Assembly (NCBI GenBank): GCA_023436585.1
Contig: JAEZIN010000028.1
Location: forward strand, 1-64,000
From: Bacillota bacterium
GTDB taxonomy: Bacteria; Bacillota; Clostridia; Christensenellales; Aristaeellaceae
Reading direction: 5' to 3'
Length of the DNA stretch: 64,000 nt
The notes below the pieces were generated by a model. The model had not been told where the DNA came from and ran no database searches. It saw only the letters and a program-made list of their open reading frames with translations. Position numbers and translations under genes: made by a program. Of the stretch, positions 1 to 7,045 are shown piece by piece. Position 1 is the first letter of the stretch; every line of letters starts with the position of its first letter.

Positions 1-1
1 G

Positions 2-32
2 CGCAAACCACCGCACATGTCGCTGGTTTGCG
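2..32. repeat. Inverted repeat / hairpin at window start
   Basis: Nine-base arms CGCAAACCA (2-10) and TGGTTTGCG (24-32) pair perfectly around a 13-base loop. No clear T-run follows, so it could be a weak terminator of a gene left of the window or a repeat arm. Confidence 0.5.
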
Positions 33-50
33 ATCTATAATCGGAGGCTC

Positions 51-242
51 CGTAGCCGAAGCCGCCCCCAGTGGGGGAAAAAGGCGAGGTGAAGGAGGCT
101 GGCGAAACGAGCAGTGCCAGCGGAAGCGAGGCAATGCGACAATTGAGCCAGATGGAGAAGGGCCCTCCGATGCCTCCCAGGGCTCTTTGATAGCTTCTTT
201 CAGCAGTTGCATGCGGCACGCGTAATCAATAGATTTGATTGG
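51..242 (+). ncRNA. Structured non-coding element, copy 1
   Basis: This stretch lacks a convincing gene but aligns by eye with 31857-32011. Shared blocks in order are CGTAGCC; a hairpin with an AGT loop (CCCCC at 65-69 pairing with GGGGG at 73-77) followed by an A-rich strand and GGC; GCGAAACGAGC (102-112); a second hairpin (about 111-137) with a GGAA tetraloop; ATTGAGC (142-148); a GGCCCT block; and an end resembling TGATTGG (236-242). In the second copy the first hairpin changes to CCACC/GGTGG, keeping its pairing. I do not recognise a named RNA family. Boundaries and strand are inferred. Confidence 0.45.
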
Positions 243-342
243 CTGCCGGTGTCACAATACTGAATGCGGCGCATAAAGCAAGGAATGATGAGCAAACCTG
301 ATAGGCAGAAAGAGTTCGTATTACGAGAATTCAGAGGGATAC

Positions 343-714
343 ATGATGGGGATAAAGAGATTCGCAAGGCTGTCAGTTCTGTTGCCGGCCGTTATCGGCC
401 TGGTAACCGGTTCTGTGTTATTTTGGCTTGGCAGTATGGACGATGCGCCAGGGTTAAGCCTTCTTGGTTTGGCATTGGCCTTCTCCCTGATAATGTGGGG
501 CTTGTACAACGCGGGCGTGATTAAGAAAGGATTTCTCGTTCCCGTTTTTCTGGTTTCCTTTGGCGCGGGAGGTATATTCGTTTCAGTATTGTTGCTGCTG
601 GACGGTGAGTTTGAAGATAATCCCGGCATGGCACTCATTGGCGTGGCGCTGGGAGTAGTATTGATTTGTTTTGGTGCGATAATGGCACGAAAACGTCTTG
701 GGAAAAGGAAATAA
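343..714 (+). CDS. Small integral membrane protein, unknown function
   Basis: The 123-residue product is almost entirely hydrophobic, with about four predicted membrane segments (near residues 9-29, 36-55, 63-83 and 94-113), short acidic loops containing SMDDAPG and GEFEDNPG, and a basic C-terminal tail (RKRLGKRK). The two halves resemble each other: each has a loop of the pattern D-x-PG followed by L/I-x-G-x-A-L, suggesting an internal duplication of a two-helix hairpin. An AGAGGG ribosome binding site lies 8-10 bases before tandem ATG codons at 343 and 346; either could start translation. I cannot assign a family. The flanking gene at 889 also encodes a membrane protein, but nothing ties the two functionally. 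Confidence 0.7.
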   Translation: MMGIKRFARLSVLLPAVIGLVTGSVLFWLGSMDDAPGLSLLGLALAFSLIMWGLYNAGVIKKGFLVPVFLVSFGAGGIFVSVLLLLDGEFEDNPGMALIGVALGVVLICFGAIMARKRLGKRK

Positions 715-888
715 GGGTTTAGCAACCTGGCCAGTAACATTAATGGCGCAAAAAGAAAGCAAATAGGATGCCTTGTTCCCATAAACAGATATCTGCTATA
801 TAATTGGAATGGACATGTTTCCACGTTCGGCACGCGGTGTGTGTTTAGGGTATAGCACCATATAGGGTGAGAGGACGGATATATACTG

Positions 889-1530
889 ATGAGGCAAATG
901 GATACCAACGCCGATGAAGAGAACTTGAAATTTCGGGAGATCATACAATACGAAAAAAGCAGCATGAATAAAATCCGGTTTATTATGAATTACAGGATTG
1001 TTCCGGGTTATGCAGTTGCGTGTGCTGTTCTCCTGACAATAATCTGTATCACGATGAGTGCCGACGAAACGAGATATACTCCTTTAGCCATTGTGCTTTT
1101 TGGTATCATAGGCTTACTATCGGTTCTATTATTGGCATCGGGACCATTTGTACGGAAGAAAGAAGTACAAATGGAAATGAGTAGGTATGATTTTGAAAAA
1201 ACAGAGATAGAACCAGCCCAACGATATGAATTCTCAGACGAAGGTATATCCGTTCATTTTGATAAAAACGGCATGACCGTAAACGATATATTTTTCTGGT
1301 ACAATCACATAACGGCCCGCGTAAATACGTACACCTGGCTTCACAGAATCATCATTACACTCATTTTTTTCCTGGACGAAGAGAATTACTTTGAAATTCC
1401 TTTGAATGGCGACACAATCAATATGGTCAAGCAATTTGAAATCAAATTGGAAAACCAAGACGCGCTGGATTATATTGTTCATCATAAGGAAGATGCCTTT
1501 AAAAAGATATATATCAAGGGTCATGTGTAA
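889..1530 (+). CDS. Membrane protein with YcxB-like C-terminal domain
   Basis: The 213-residue protein has two adjacent membrane helices (about residues 43-63 and 68-87) after a charged cytoplasmic N-terminus. A soluble C-terminal part follows, in which a beta-strand pattern with DEGISVHF, an aromatic FFWYNHI and a closing FEIPLN segment fits the YcxB-like fold (a PH-like domain following two helices). Function is unknown in that family. Start is uncertain: ATG 889 has GAGGA 13 bases upstream, and ATG 898 has GAGG only 3 bases upstream. The region 715-888 has no gene; it is fairly AT-rich and may hold the promoter. Confidence 0.65.
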   Translation: MRQMDTNADEENLKFREIIQYEKSSMNKIRFIMNYRIVPGYAVACAVLLTIICITMSADETRYTPLAIVLFGIIGLLSVLLLASGPFVRKKEVQMEMSRYDFEKTEIEPAQRYEFSDEGISVHFDKNGMTVNDIFFWYNHITARVNTYTWLHRIIITLIFFLDEENYFEIPLNGDTINMVKQFEIKLENQDALDYIVHHKEDAFKKIYIKGHV

Positions 1531-1578
1531 GTATTTGGGGTATAGTATTTCTTAAATATACGAAGGGAGTGGCACTAT

Positions 1579-1929
1579 ATGAATAATGAGCGTGTGTACA
1601 GGATGGCGTTTTCCAGCGTCTATCCCCTGCTTGTCCAAAAAGCGGAGCGCAAAGGGCGCATCAAAAACGAGGTTGATGCTGTGATTTACTGGCTGACGGG
1701 GTATGACGATGCCGGCTTGCAGGCGCAGATAGAAAAGAACGTCGACATCGAGACTTTCTTTCGCGAGGCTCCGCAGATGAATCCGAACGCCGTCAAAATT
1801 ACTGGCGTGATTTGCGGGTACCGCGTAGAGGAAATTGAAGACCCGCTCATGCAAAAGGTTCGTTGGCTGGACAAGCTGGTGGACGAATTGGCAAAAGGCA
1901 AGACCATGGAAAAGATTTTGCGGAGCTGA
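1579..1929 (+). CDS. DUF2200 family protein
   Basis: The 116-residue product matches the small DUF2200 family: it opens with RVYRMAFSSVYPLLVQKAERKGR, contains the WLTGYD segment, and ends with a helical region carrying MQKVRWLDKLVDELAKGK. The family is common in Firmicutes and has no established biochemical role; it looks cytosolic. An AAGGGAG site lies about 10 bases before the ATG. The gene ends 36 bases before the promoter of the following TetR gene, so it is probably a separate transcription unit. Confidence 0.85.
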   Translation: MNNERVYRMAFSSVYPLLVQKAERKGRIKNEVDAVIYWLTGYDDAGLQAQIEKNVDIETFFREAPQMNPNAVKITGVICGYRVEEIEDPLMQKVRWLDKLVDELAKGKTMEKILRS

Positions 1930-1964
1930 GCTTAAATCAATCTGCCTTTAACTCAATATGGATA

Positions 1965-1993
1965 TTGACCGATTCGGTCGATGCTGATATAAT
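1965..1993 (+). promoter_or_regulatory. SigmaA-type promoter of the TetR operon
   Basis: TTGACC (1965-1970) and TATAAT (1988-1993) are separated by exactly 17 bases. Transcription would begin near 2000, which excludes the in-frame ATG at 1992 as the TetR start. Confidence 0.8.
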
Positions 1994-2011
1994 GGCATCG
2001 ACCGAATCGGT
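1968..2011. promoter_or_regulatory. TetR autoregulatory operator (long inverted repeat)
   Basis: Two perfect 17-base arms, ACCGATTCGGTCGATGC (1968-1984) and its reverse complement (1995-2011), flank the -10 box with a 10-base centre. Each arm itself contains an 11-base palindrome of the form ACCGAnTCGGT, so there are probably two operator dimers, one over the spacer and one over the start region. Position directly before a TetR gene suggests autorepression. Confidence 0.8.
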
Positions 2012-2036
2012 TTATGGAAGGGGCAGCAGGATTACA

Positions 2037-2642
2037 TTGAAATGCATACCAGATGAGAAACAAAAGCCTGTAATCAATGCCGCTATCAGTACATTTGCAG
2101 CCAAGGGATACAGAAAAGCGTCCATGAATGATATCGCTTTATCGGCGGGCATATCAAAATCCATGGTGTTTCATTATTTTGGCAGTAAAAGAGAGCTGTA
2201 TCTTTTTTTGCTGGAGTATTGCGGCGAACGGCTGGCCAAAGCAATGGACTGTGTTCAAGGCTCCTGCGTTGCAGACTTTTTTGATACGATCATGGATGCT
2301 GCAAAAGCAAAGCTTTTACTGATGAAAGAATACCCGTCCATTTTATTCTTTTTAAGCAGTGCTTTTAATGAGAGAGACACGGAGGTTGAAAAGGAAGTCA
2401 AAGAGTTGGTCGCCAAGAATATGCGCTTAAGCGGTCATTTTGTATTGGAAAGCACAGATGCAGAAAAGTTTAAACCGGGCATTGATATAAGCCTGGTTTT
2501 CAAAATACTCATGTATTTTACGGAGGGTTATCTTTCCAGGGCTCCGGTTAAAAATAGTTCAGATATAGGGTGCATGATAGATGAACTGGATGCCTGCATG
2601 AACCTGATGAGAAATAATTTTTATAAGGAGACATGTATATGA
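2037..2642 (+). CDS. TetR family transcriptional regulator
   Basis: A 201-residue TetR-type repressor. The N-terminal helix-turn-helix is clear: FAAKGYRKASMNDIALSAGISKSMVFHYFGSK-type residues near positions 18-50, followed by the usual helical ligand domain. The TTG at 2037 is the preferred start: it lies downstream of the predicted transcription start, has GCAGG 6 bases before it, and gives normal family length. The stop overlaps the ATG of the next gene (ATGA at 2639-2642), implying translational coupling with the short-chain dehydrogenase. The operator at 1968-2011 implies autoregulation of the operon. The ligand is unknown; the neighbouring oxidoreductases suggest a reactive small molecule, which is inference. 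Confidence 0.9.
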   Translation: MKCIPDEKQKPVINAAISTFAAKGYRKASMNDIALSAGISKSMVFHYFGSKRELYLFLLEYCGERLAKAMDCVQGSCVADFFDTIMDAAKAKLLLMKEYPSILFFLSSAFNERDTEVEKEVKELVAKNMRLSGHFVLESTDAEKFKPGIDISLVFKILMYFTEGYLSRAPVKNSSDIGCMIDELDACMNLMRNNFYKETCI

Positions 2643-3499
2643 AAACCTGCATCATTACCGGCGCGAATTCCGGAATTGGCAGAAGTGCCGCAGAGCAAAT
2701 AGCGGCCAAGGGATGGCGCGTGATTCTTGCATGCCGGAATCTCGCATCCGGAGAAAATGCCTGCCAGCAGATCAAACAGAAAACGAATAACGATGATGTT
2801 CATGTAATGAGGGTTGACCTGTCCTTGTTATCTGAGACATCGGCATTTGCGGAGGATTTCATATCCAGGTTTCATGAGTTGGATGTACTGATTAACAATG
2901 CCGCTGATTTTGATATAAGCAGGAAAAGCCCCAAGATCACCGGCGAGGGGTATGAATCCCAATTTGTCACAAACGTATTGGCACCATTTCTGCTGACCAA
3001 CAAGCTTCTGGCCACGATGAAAAACAGCAGCGATGCCAGAATCATCAACATATCTTCTCAAGGGCTTATGCTGTACCCCAATATTCAGCTTGACTTTGAT
3101 AATCTGCAGAGCCAGAAGAGGTATAACGCGGCAGCTACCTATTACCAAAATAAGCTTGCGCTGCTTATGAACAGCCTGACGCTGAGGGAGAATGTTCAAA
3201 ACACAAATATTGGTGTATCAGCCGTACGTGTTACCAATGTAAAAATCGATATCACCAGATATCCGAATATTAGCCGGTTGATGAAATTAATGTACAAAAT
3301 GAAGAGCAGGTTTTCCATATCACCTGATGAAATGGCGAGGGTCTATACCGCCCTGGCGACCGAAGAGAAAAGGAATGGCTTTTTGTATGATGAAAAAATG
3401 CGCGAGGTAAAAGCGAATCAATTTGTATATCAAGCGGACAAGAGGAAAAAGTTATGGGAAATATGCGAAGCATTGACTGGTGAAACGGGGGATAATTAA
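2639..3499 (+). CDS. Short-chain dehydrogenase/reductase (retinol-dehydrogenase-like)
   Basis: A 286-residue classical SDR. It shows the Rossmann cofactor motif TGANSGIG near residues 8-15, an NNAA strand (LINNAADF), the catalytic serine segment NISSQG and the YxxxK active site (YYQNK). The Arg in the strand-2 end (ACRN) favours NADP(H). AAGGAG sits 8 bases before the ATG at 2639, whereas the ATG at 2633 is too close to it, so 2639 is chosen. The gene is translationally coupled to the TetR gene before it. Substrate is unknown. Confidence 0.88.
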   Translation: MKTCIITGANSGIGRSAAEQIAAKGWRVILACRNLASGENACQQIKQKTNNDDVHVMRVDLSLLSETSAFAEDFISRFHELDVLINNAADFDISRKSPKITGEGYESQFVTNVLAPFLLTNKLLATMKNSSDARIINISSQGLMLYPNIQLDFDNLQSQKRYNAAATYYQNKLALLMNSLTLRENVQNTNIGVSAVRVTNVKIDITRYPNISRLMKLMYKMKSRFSISPDEMARVYTALATEEKRNGFLYDEKMREVKANQFVYQADKRKKLWEICEALTGETGDN

Positions 3500-3649
3500 C
3501 CGGATAAGATGATAATCGCAATCTGAAGAAGTTCCTGCTTGCATTGATTAGAAGTGAGGAAAAGCCTGCAAACAACCGTGATGGAAACACCAATCCAGCT
3601 ATGAAACAGTCTGTGTTTGCATACAGCAAATGTGGGAGGGAAAGAAGAT

Positions 3650-4135
3650 ATGGTGATTGTTTACGAGTCAAAGACGGGTTTTACAAAGCGTTATGCGCAA
3701 ATGCTTGGTGCAAGGACAGGGTTCAAGGTGATGGGGGTAAAGGAGCTATCCAAGATTGCTCCAAGCGAAGATGTAATTTTTCTGGGCTGGATGAAGGTCG
3801 GGAAGATTCAGGGCCTTACCAAAGTGAGGAAGCTGAATATCAAAGCAGTGTGCGGTTCAGGTACCGGCCGAACCGCCGAGCCCGATACCGAGACAGTAAT
3901 CGCAAGAAATAAGCTGGAGGGTATACCTTTTTTCTATCTGCGCGGCGGGTGCTTTCCCCTGATAGAGATAAAGGGCTTTGACAAAATTATGCTTTCCATG
4001 TTTGTAAGGATGCTGAAAAGTCAAAAAGCCAAGGACGAAAAGCAATTGGAGGCCATTTCGATCATTGAAAACGGCTTTGACGGCGTAAAAGAAGAGAATC
4101 TCCAGCCTGTGATGGAATGGCTGAATGCCAGATGA
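3650..4135 (+). CDS. Flavodoxin-domain protein (HemG/Flavodoxin_5-like)
   Basis: A 161-residue FMN-binding protein. The phosphate loop ESKTGFTKRYA at the extreme N-terminus is typical of flavodoxin domains related to menaquinone-dependent protoporphyrinogen oxidase, but no haem genes are nearby. Start at ATG 3650 is supported by GGGAGGG nine bases upstream. It follows the first SDR after 150 bases and ends 11 bases before the second SDR, so it probably belongs to the TetR-controlled operon and may supply reducing equivalents or flavin chemistry. The electron partner is unknown. Confidence 0.8.
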   Translation: MVIVYESKTGFTKRYAQMLGARTGFKVMGVKELSKIAPSEDVIFLGWMKVGKIQGLTKVRKLNIKAVCGSGTGRTAEPDTETVIARNKLEGIPFFYLRGGCFPLIEIKGFDKIMLSMFVRMLKSQKAKDEKQLEAISIIENGFDGVKEENLQPVMEWLNAR

Positions 4136-4146
4136 CGGAGGATTGT

Positions 4147-4935
4147 ATGAAAAACATTGTGATAACTGGCAGCACGCGTGGTATCGGTTTTTCCATGGCA
4201 GCCGAGTTTCTCAAGGCCGGGTGTAATGTTACATTATCCGGCAGAGCTGAAGCGCTCACGGAAGCGGTGCATGATGAATTATCCCCCTTTGAGGGGAAAT
4301 ACATCTATGTCCCATGTAACGTACAGGAAAAAGAAAGCCTGCAAAAGCTATGGGACGCATCTAAAAAGCAATGGGGCGGGATAGACATTTGGATCAATAA
4401 CGCCGGGCAGAACGCCCCGCACATGTTTGCCTGGGAAACGGGCGAAAGCTATACCCAAAACACCATCATGACCAATGTTACGGGCATGATCTACGGTTCA
4501 CAGATTGCCGCGGCGGAAATGATAAAGCAGGGGCATGGCGCGATATACAGCATGGAAGGCCTTGGCTCCAACAACATGATACAGGTAAAAACAATATTGT
4601 ACGGTACCACCAAGCGTGCGCTGACATATTTTATGAAAGGGCTTGCCAGGGAATTAAAAGGCACCGGCGTAATAGCGGGCCGGCTGTCACCTGGCATGAT
4701 GCTGACCGACTTTATCACAAAGACGCCTGACGGCGAGCGATCCGAAGTCATAGCGGATGAGAGATTCAAAAGAATATTCAATATATTGGCCGATAAACCT
4801 GAAACAGTCGCCAAGTATTTCATACCCAGAATGCTGGGCAACACGAAAAATGACGTGCAAATTTCCTGGCTGACAAACAAAAAGGCTGCATGGCGCTTTT
4901 TGACCGCGGGCAAGCGCAAGGACAGGCTGATTTAA
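4147..4935 (+). CDS. Short-chain dehydrogenase/reductase
   Basis: A 262-residue classical SDR with the cofactor motif TGSTRGIG (residues 6-13), the INNAGQNAP strand, a serine at the expected catalytic position (YSMEG) and YxxxK (YGTTK). The sequence style resembles the NYC1/NOL branch of SDRs, but the substrate cannot be deduced. ATG 4147 is chosen because GGAGG lies 4-9 bases upstream; the longer reading frame overlaps the flavodoxin. It is the last gene of the probable TetR-SDR-flavodoxin-SDR operon, and a terminator follows at 4997. Confidence 0.85.
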   Translation: MKNIVITGSTRGIGFSMAAEFLKAGCNVTLSGRAEALTEAVHDELSPFEGKYIYVPCNVQEKESLQKLWDASKKQWGGIDIWINNAGQNAPHMFAWETGESYTQNTIMTNVTGMIYGSQIAAAEMIKQGHGAIYSMEGLGSNNMIQVKTILYGTTKRALTYFMKGLARELKGTGVIAGRLSPGMMLTDFITKTPDGERSEVIADERFKRIFNILADKPETVAKYFIPRMLGNTKNDVQISWLTNKKAAWRFLTAGKRKDRLI

Positions 4936-4996
4936 GCGGAAGGACCGGATAAGTATATCTGTCATTCCGCCTAGCTGGTACACATGGGAATTTATA

Positions 4997-5045
4997 CGCC
5001 GATCCGGGAGCCCAATCCATGGCCCCGGATCGGCGGTTTGTGTGC
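4997..5045. terminator. Rho-independent terminator between convergent genes
   Basis: Arms CGCCGATCCGGG (4997-5008) and CCCGGATCGGCG (5024-5035) form a perfect 12-bp stem followed by a T-rich stretch (GTTTGTGTG). It lies between the convergent SDR and azoreductase genes. Confidence 0.7.
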
Positions 5046-5083
5046 TGTTGCTTCCATTCAAAGCGCGTATAACGTGACCCGCT

Positions 5084-5728
5084 TCAAAACACCTTTTCTA
5101 TCAGCTGCGGTATCGCATCCATGGCGCTTTTTATGGCGTACTGCCGTTCCTCCTCCGTATCGCCGGTGCCATCTACCAACAATTCATCAAACGTATGAAT
5201 GCCGATGAACTTCATGATATCATGCACATAATTTAGTCCCTTGGAAAGGGCAGGCTTGAGTATCCATGGGATGCTGGCGCCCGATGACTGAACATATATA
5301 AACGCCCTTGGCTTGTCATCCATCAGGCCGTGAGGCTTATTGTTTTCAAAGGTGATTGTTTTTCCCGCCTGGATAATGCAATCCAGATACTCCTTTACAG
5401 GGGCCGGGAAGGACAAACTCCACATGGGAGCGGCCAGAACATATATGTCGGCTGCCTTAAACTGGTCACACAGGCGCTCAATTGTCGCAACCTCTTTTTG
5501 TTCCTCCGATGTAAGCTTGCTTCTGGCTTTAGAACTGACAATTGCGCTTCTGCTCTCAAAATAGCAGCCCTTTAGCTGCGGAATATGGTCTTCGTACAGG
5601 TTCAGCTCCTCGAGTTCCGCACCTGGAAGCTTTTCCAGAATGGCATTGACCAATTCTCTGCTTACTGTCCTGCTGGAGGATTCCTGTTCAGCCTTGGAGT
5701 TTGCTATAATATATAGCAGCTTTTTCAT
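5084..5728 (-). CDS. azoR: FMN-dependent NADH-azoreductase family protein
   Basis: A 214-residue flavodoxin-fold oxidoreductase matching the AzoR/acyl-carrier-protein-phosphodiesterase-like family: N-terminal FMN phosphate site with SSSRTVSRELV, the LNLYEDHIPQL segment, and AAPMWSLSFPAPVKEYLDCII, which forms the flavin/substrate pocket. Such enzymes reduce quinones and azo compounds with NADH in the cytosol. ATG 5728 is preferred over GTG 5737 because AAAGGTGAG lies six bases before it. The gene converges with the TetR/SDR operon. Substrate is not determinable. Confidence 0.88.
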   Translation of the reverse strand: MKKLLYIIANSKAEQESSSRTVSRELVNAILEKLPGAELEELNLYEDHIPQLKGCYFESRSAIVSSKARSKLTSEEQKEVATIERLCDQFKAADIYVLAAPMWSLSFPAPVKEYLDCIIQAGKTITFENNKPHGLMDDKPRAFIYVQSSGASIPWILKPALSKGLNYVHDIMKFIGIHTFDELLVDGTGDTEEERQYAIKSAMDAIPQLIEKVF

Positions 5729-5840
5729 ACATCTCACCTTTTCCTGATTTGTTGCGAGAGCTATTATGTGTTTTTTCAGCCAACATCATCCTTTTTTCTG
5801 ATTGGCCGCGCCACAAGGTGAACCAGACTGAGAATGCGTA

Positions 5841-5870
5841 TTGATTAATGACGGCGGACGGATGTAAAAT
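5841..5870 (+). promoter_or_regulatory. Possible sigmaA promoter of the Dus gene
   Basis: TTGATT (5841-5846) and TAAAAT (5865-5870) are separated by 18 bases and lie about 35 bases before the tRNA-dihydrouridine synthase ATG. Confidence 0.45.
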
Positions 5871-5903
5871 CAAAATGGACTGTAATAGAGAGCAGGCTGA
5901 CAG

Positions 5904-6884
5904 ATGAATTTTTACTTCGCGCCCATGGAGGGCCTGACCGGATACGTCTATAGAAGCGCCCATCACGCTTTATTCCCCAAAGGGATCAGCAAGTATTTTT
6001 CTCCTTTTATTTTTGCCAATCAAAGTGACAGCTTCAAGACCCGCGATATGAACGATCTTCTGCCGGAGAATAACCGGGGGATTGTTTTGGTTCCCCAATT
6101 GCTGACCAACAATGCCGATGATTTCATTCATGCCGCAAAGAAAATAAAGCAGCTGGGGTATGAAGAGATCAATTTGAACCTGGGCTGTCCGTCAGGAACA
6201 GTCGTTGCAAAAGGCAGGGGGGCCGGGTTTCTCGCGAAAACAGAAGAACTCGATACATTCTTGGACCAGATTTTTAGCCAGCCGGCCGTAAGAATATCCA
6301 TCAAAACAAGGCTCGGTATTCATTCGCCGGATGAGTTCCTGAAGCTGATGGAGATATACAACAAATACCCCCTGGAGGAACTGATCATACACCCCCGGGT
6401 GCAGACGGATTATTACAAAAATAAACCGAACCTCCAAGCGTTTGAAACGGCCTTTCACCAAAGCAATAACCCCGTTTGCTACAACGGTGATTTGTTTTCG
6501 GCAGGGGACTGCAAAATGTTTTCGGCCGGCTATCCGGATGTGGGGGCGGTCATGCTTGGCAGGGGACTGTTAATAAATCCGGGCCTTGTCCAGGAGCTTC
6601 TGTTCAATATCAAGCCCGATAAAAATGCGTTGAAGAGCTTTCATGATGCCATATATGCCGGCTATGCTGGAATACTCTTTGGCGGCAAAAACATTTTGTT
6701 TAAAATGAAAGAGCTTTGGAGCTATATGATACTCATGTTCTCCGACCACGCAAAGCATTTTAAACGAATCAAAAAGGCCCAAAGCCTGCGCGATTATGAG
6801 GAAGCCGTATCCAGGCTGTTCAGCGAGTCGGATATATTGGGCACGGACGTTGTTTTTCATGGGGAATTTGAAGCTGGGCAGTGA
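5904..6884 (+). CDS. tRNA-dihydrouridine synthase family protein
   Basis: A 326-residue FMN-dependent TIM-barrel enzyme of the Dus family, which reduces uridine to dihydrouridine in the D-loop of tRNA using NAD(P)H. It opens with FAPMEGLTGYVYR, has the active-site loop LNLGCPSGTVVAKGRGAG with the catalytic Cys, and carries the C-terminal flavin-phosphate segments YNGDLFS and VMLGRGLLINP. Length is normal. It appears monocistronic, with its own promoter and an MFS gene behind a separate promoter downstream. Which Dus subgroup it belongs to was not resolved. Confidence 0.93.
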   Translation: MNFYFAPMEGLTGYVYRSAHHALFPKGISKYFSPFIFANQSDSFKTRDMNDLLPENNRGIVLVPQLLTNNADDFIHAAKKIKQLGYEEINLNLGCPSGTVVAKGRGAGFLAKTEELDTFLDQIFSQPAVRISIKTRLGIHSPDEFLKLMEIYNKYPLEELIIHPRVQTDYYKNKPNLQAFETAFHQSNNPVCYNGDLFSAGDCKMFSAGYPDVGAVMLGRGLLINPGLVQELLFNIKPDKNALKSFHDAIYAGYAGILFGGKNILFKMKELWSYMILMFSDHAKHFKRIKKAQSLRDYEEAVSRLFSESDILGTDVVFHGEFEAGQ

Positions 6885-6939
6885 AATGCCTGTACAGATA
6901 GACCTTTCAAATATATCTTGCAATAAAATAAAAAGATGG

Positions 6940-6970
6940 TTGACATGAAGTGAACTCCAGGCTGTAGAAT
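6940..6970 (+). promoter_or_regulatory. MerR-type promoter/operator (19-base spacer) before MFS gene
   Basis: TTGACA (6940-6945) and TAGAAT (6965-6970) are 19 bases apart, the over-long spacing typical of MerR-family activated promoters. The spacer carries an imperfect dyad, ATGAAGT (6945-6951) and ACTCCAG (6954-6960) around GA, resembling the AGTnnACT core of MerR operators. No merR gene is present nearby, so the regulator would act in trans. Confidence 0.6.
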
Positions 6971-7045
6971 CAATCCTGTGCCTGCCCGCTGCCAGGCGTA
7001 TTATGTTGCGTCATGCGGGATTCCCCTATTTTGCAGGAGAATGAT

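Noticed and set aside
28..225. 65-residue open frame at the window start
   Set aside because: It overlaps the structured element, has low-complexity Gly/Arg/Ser composition and no ribosome site.
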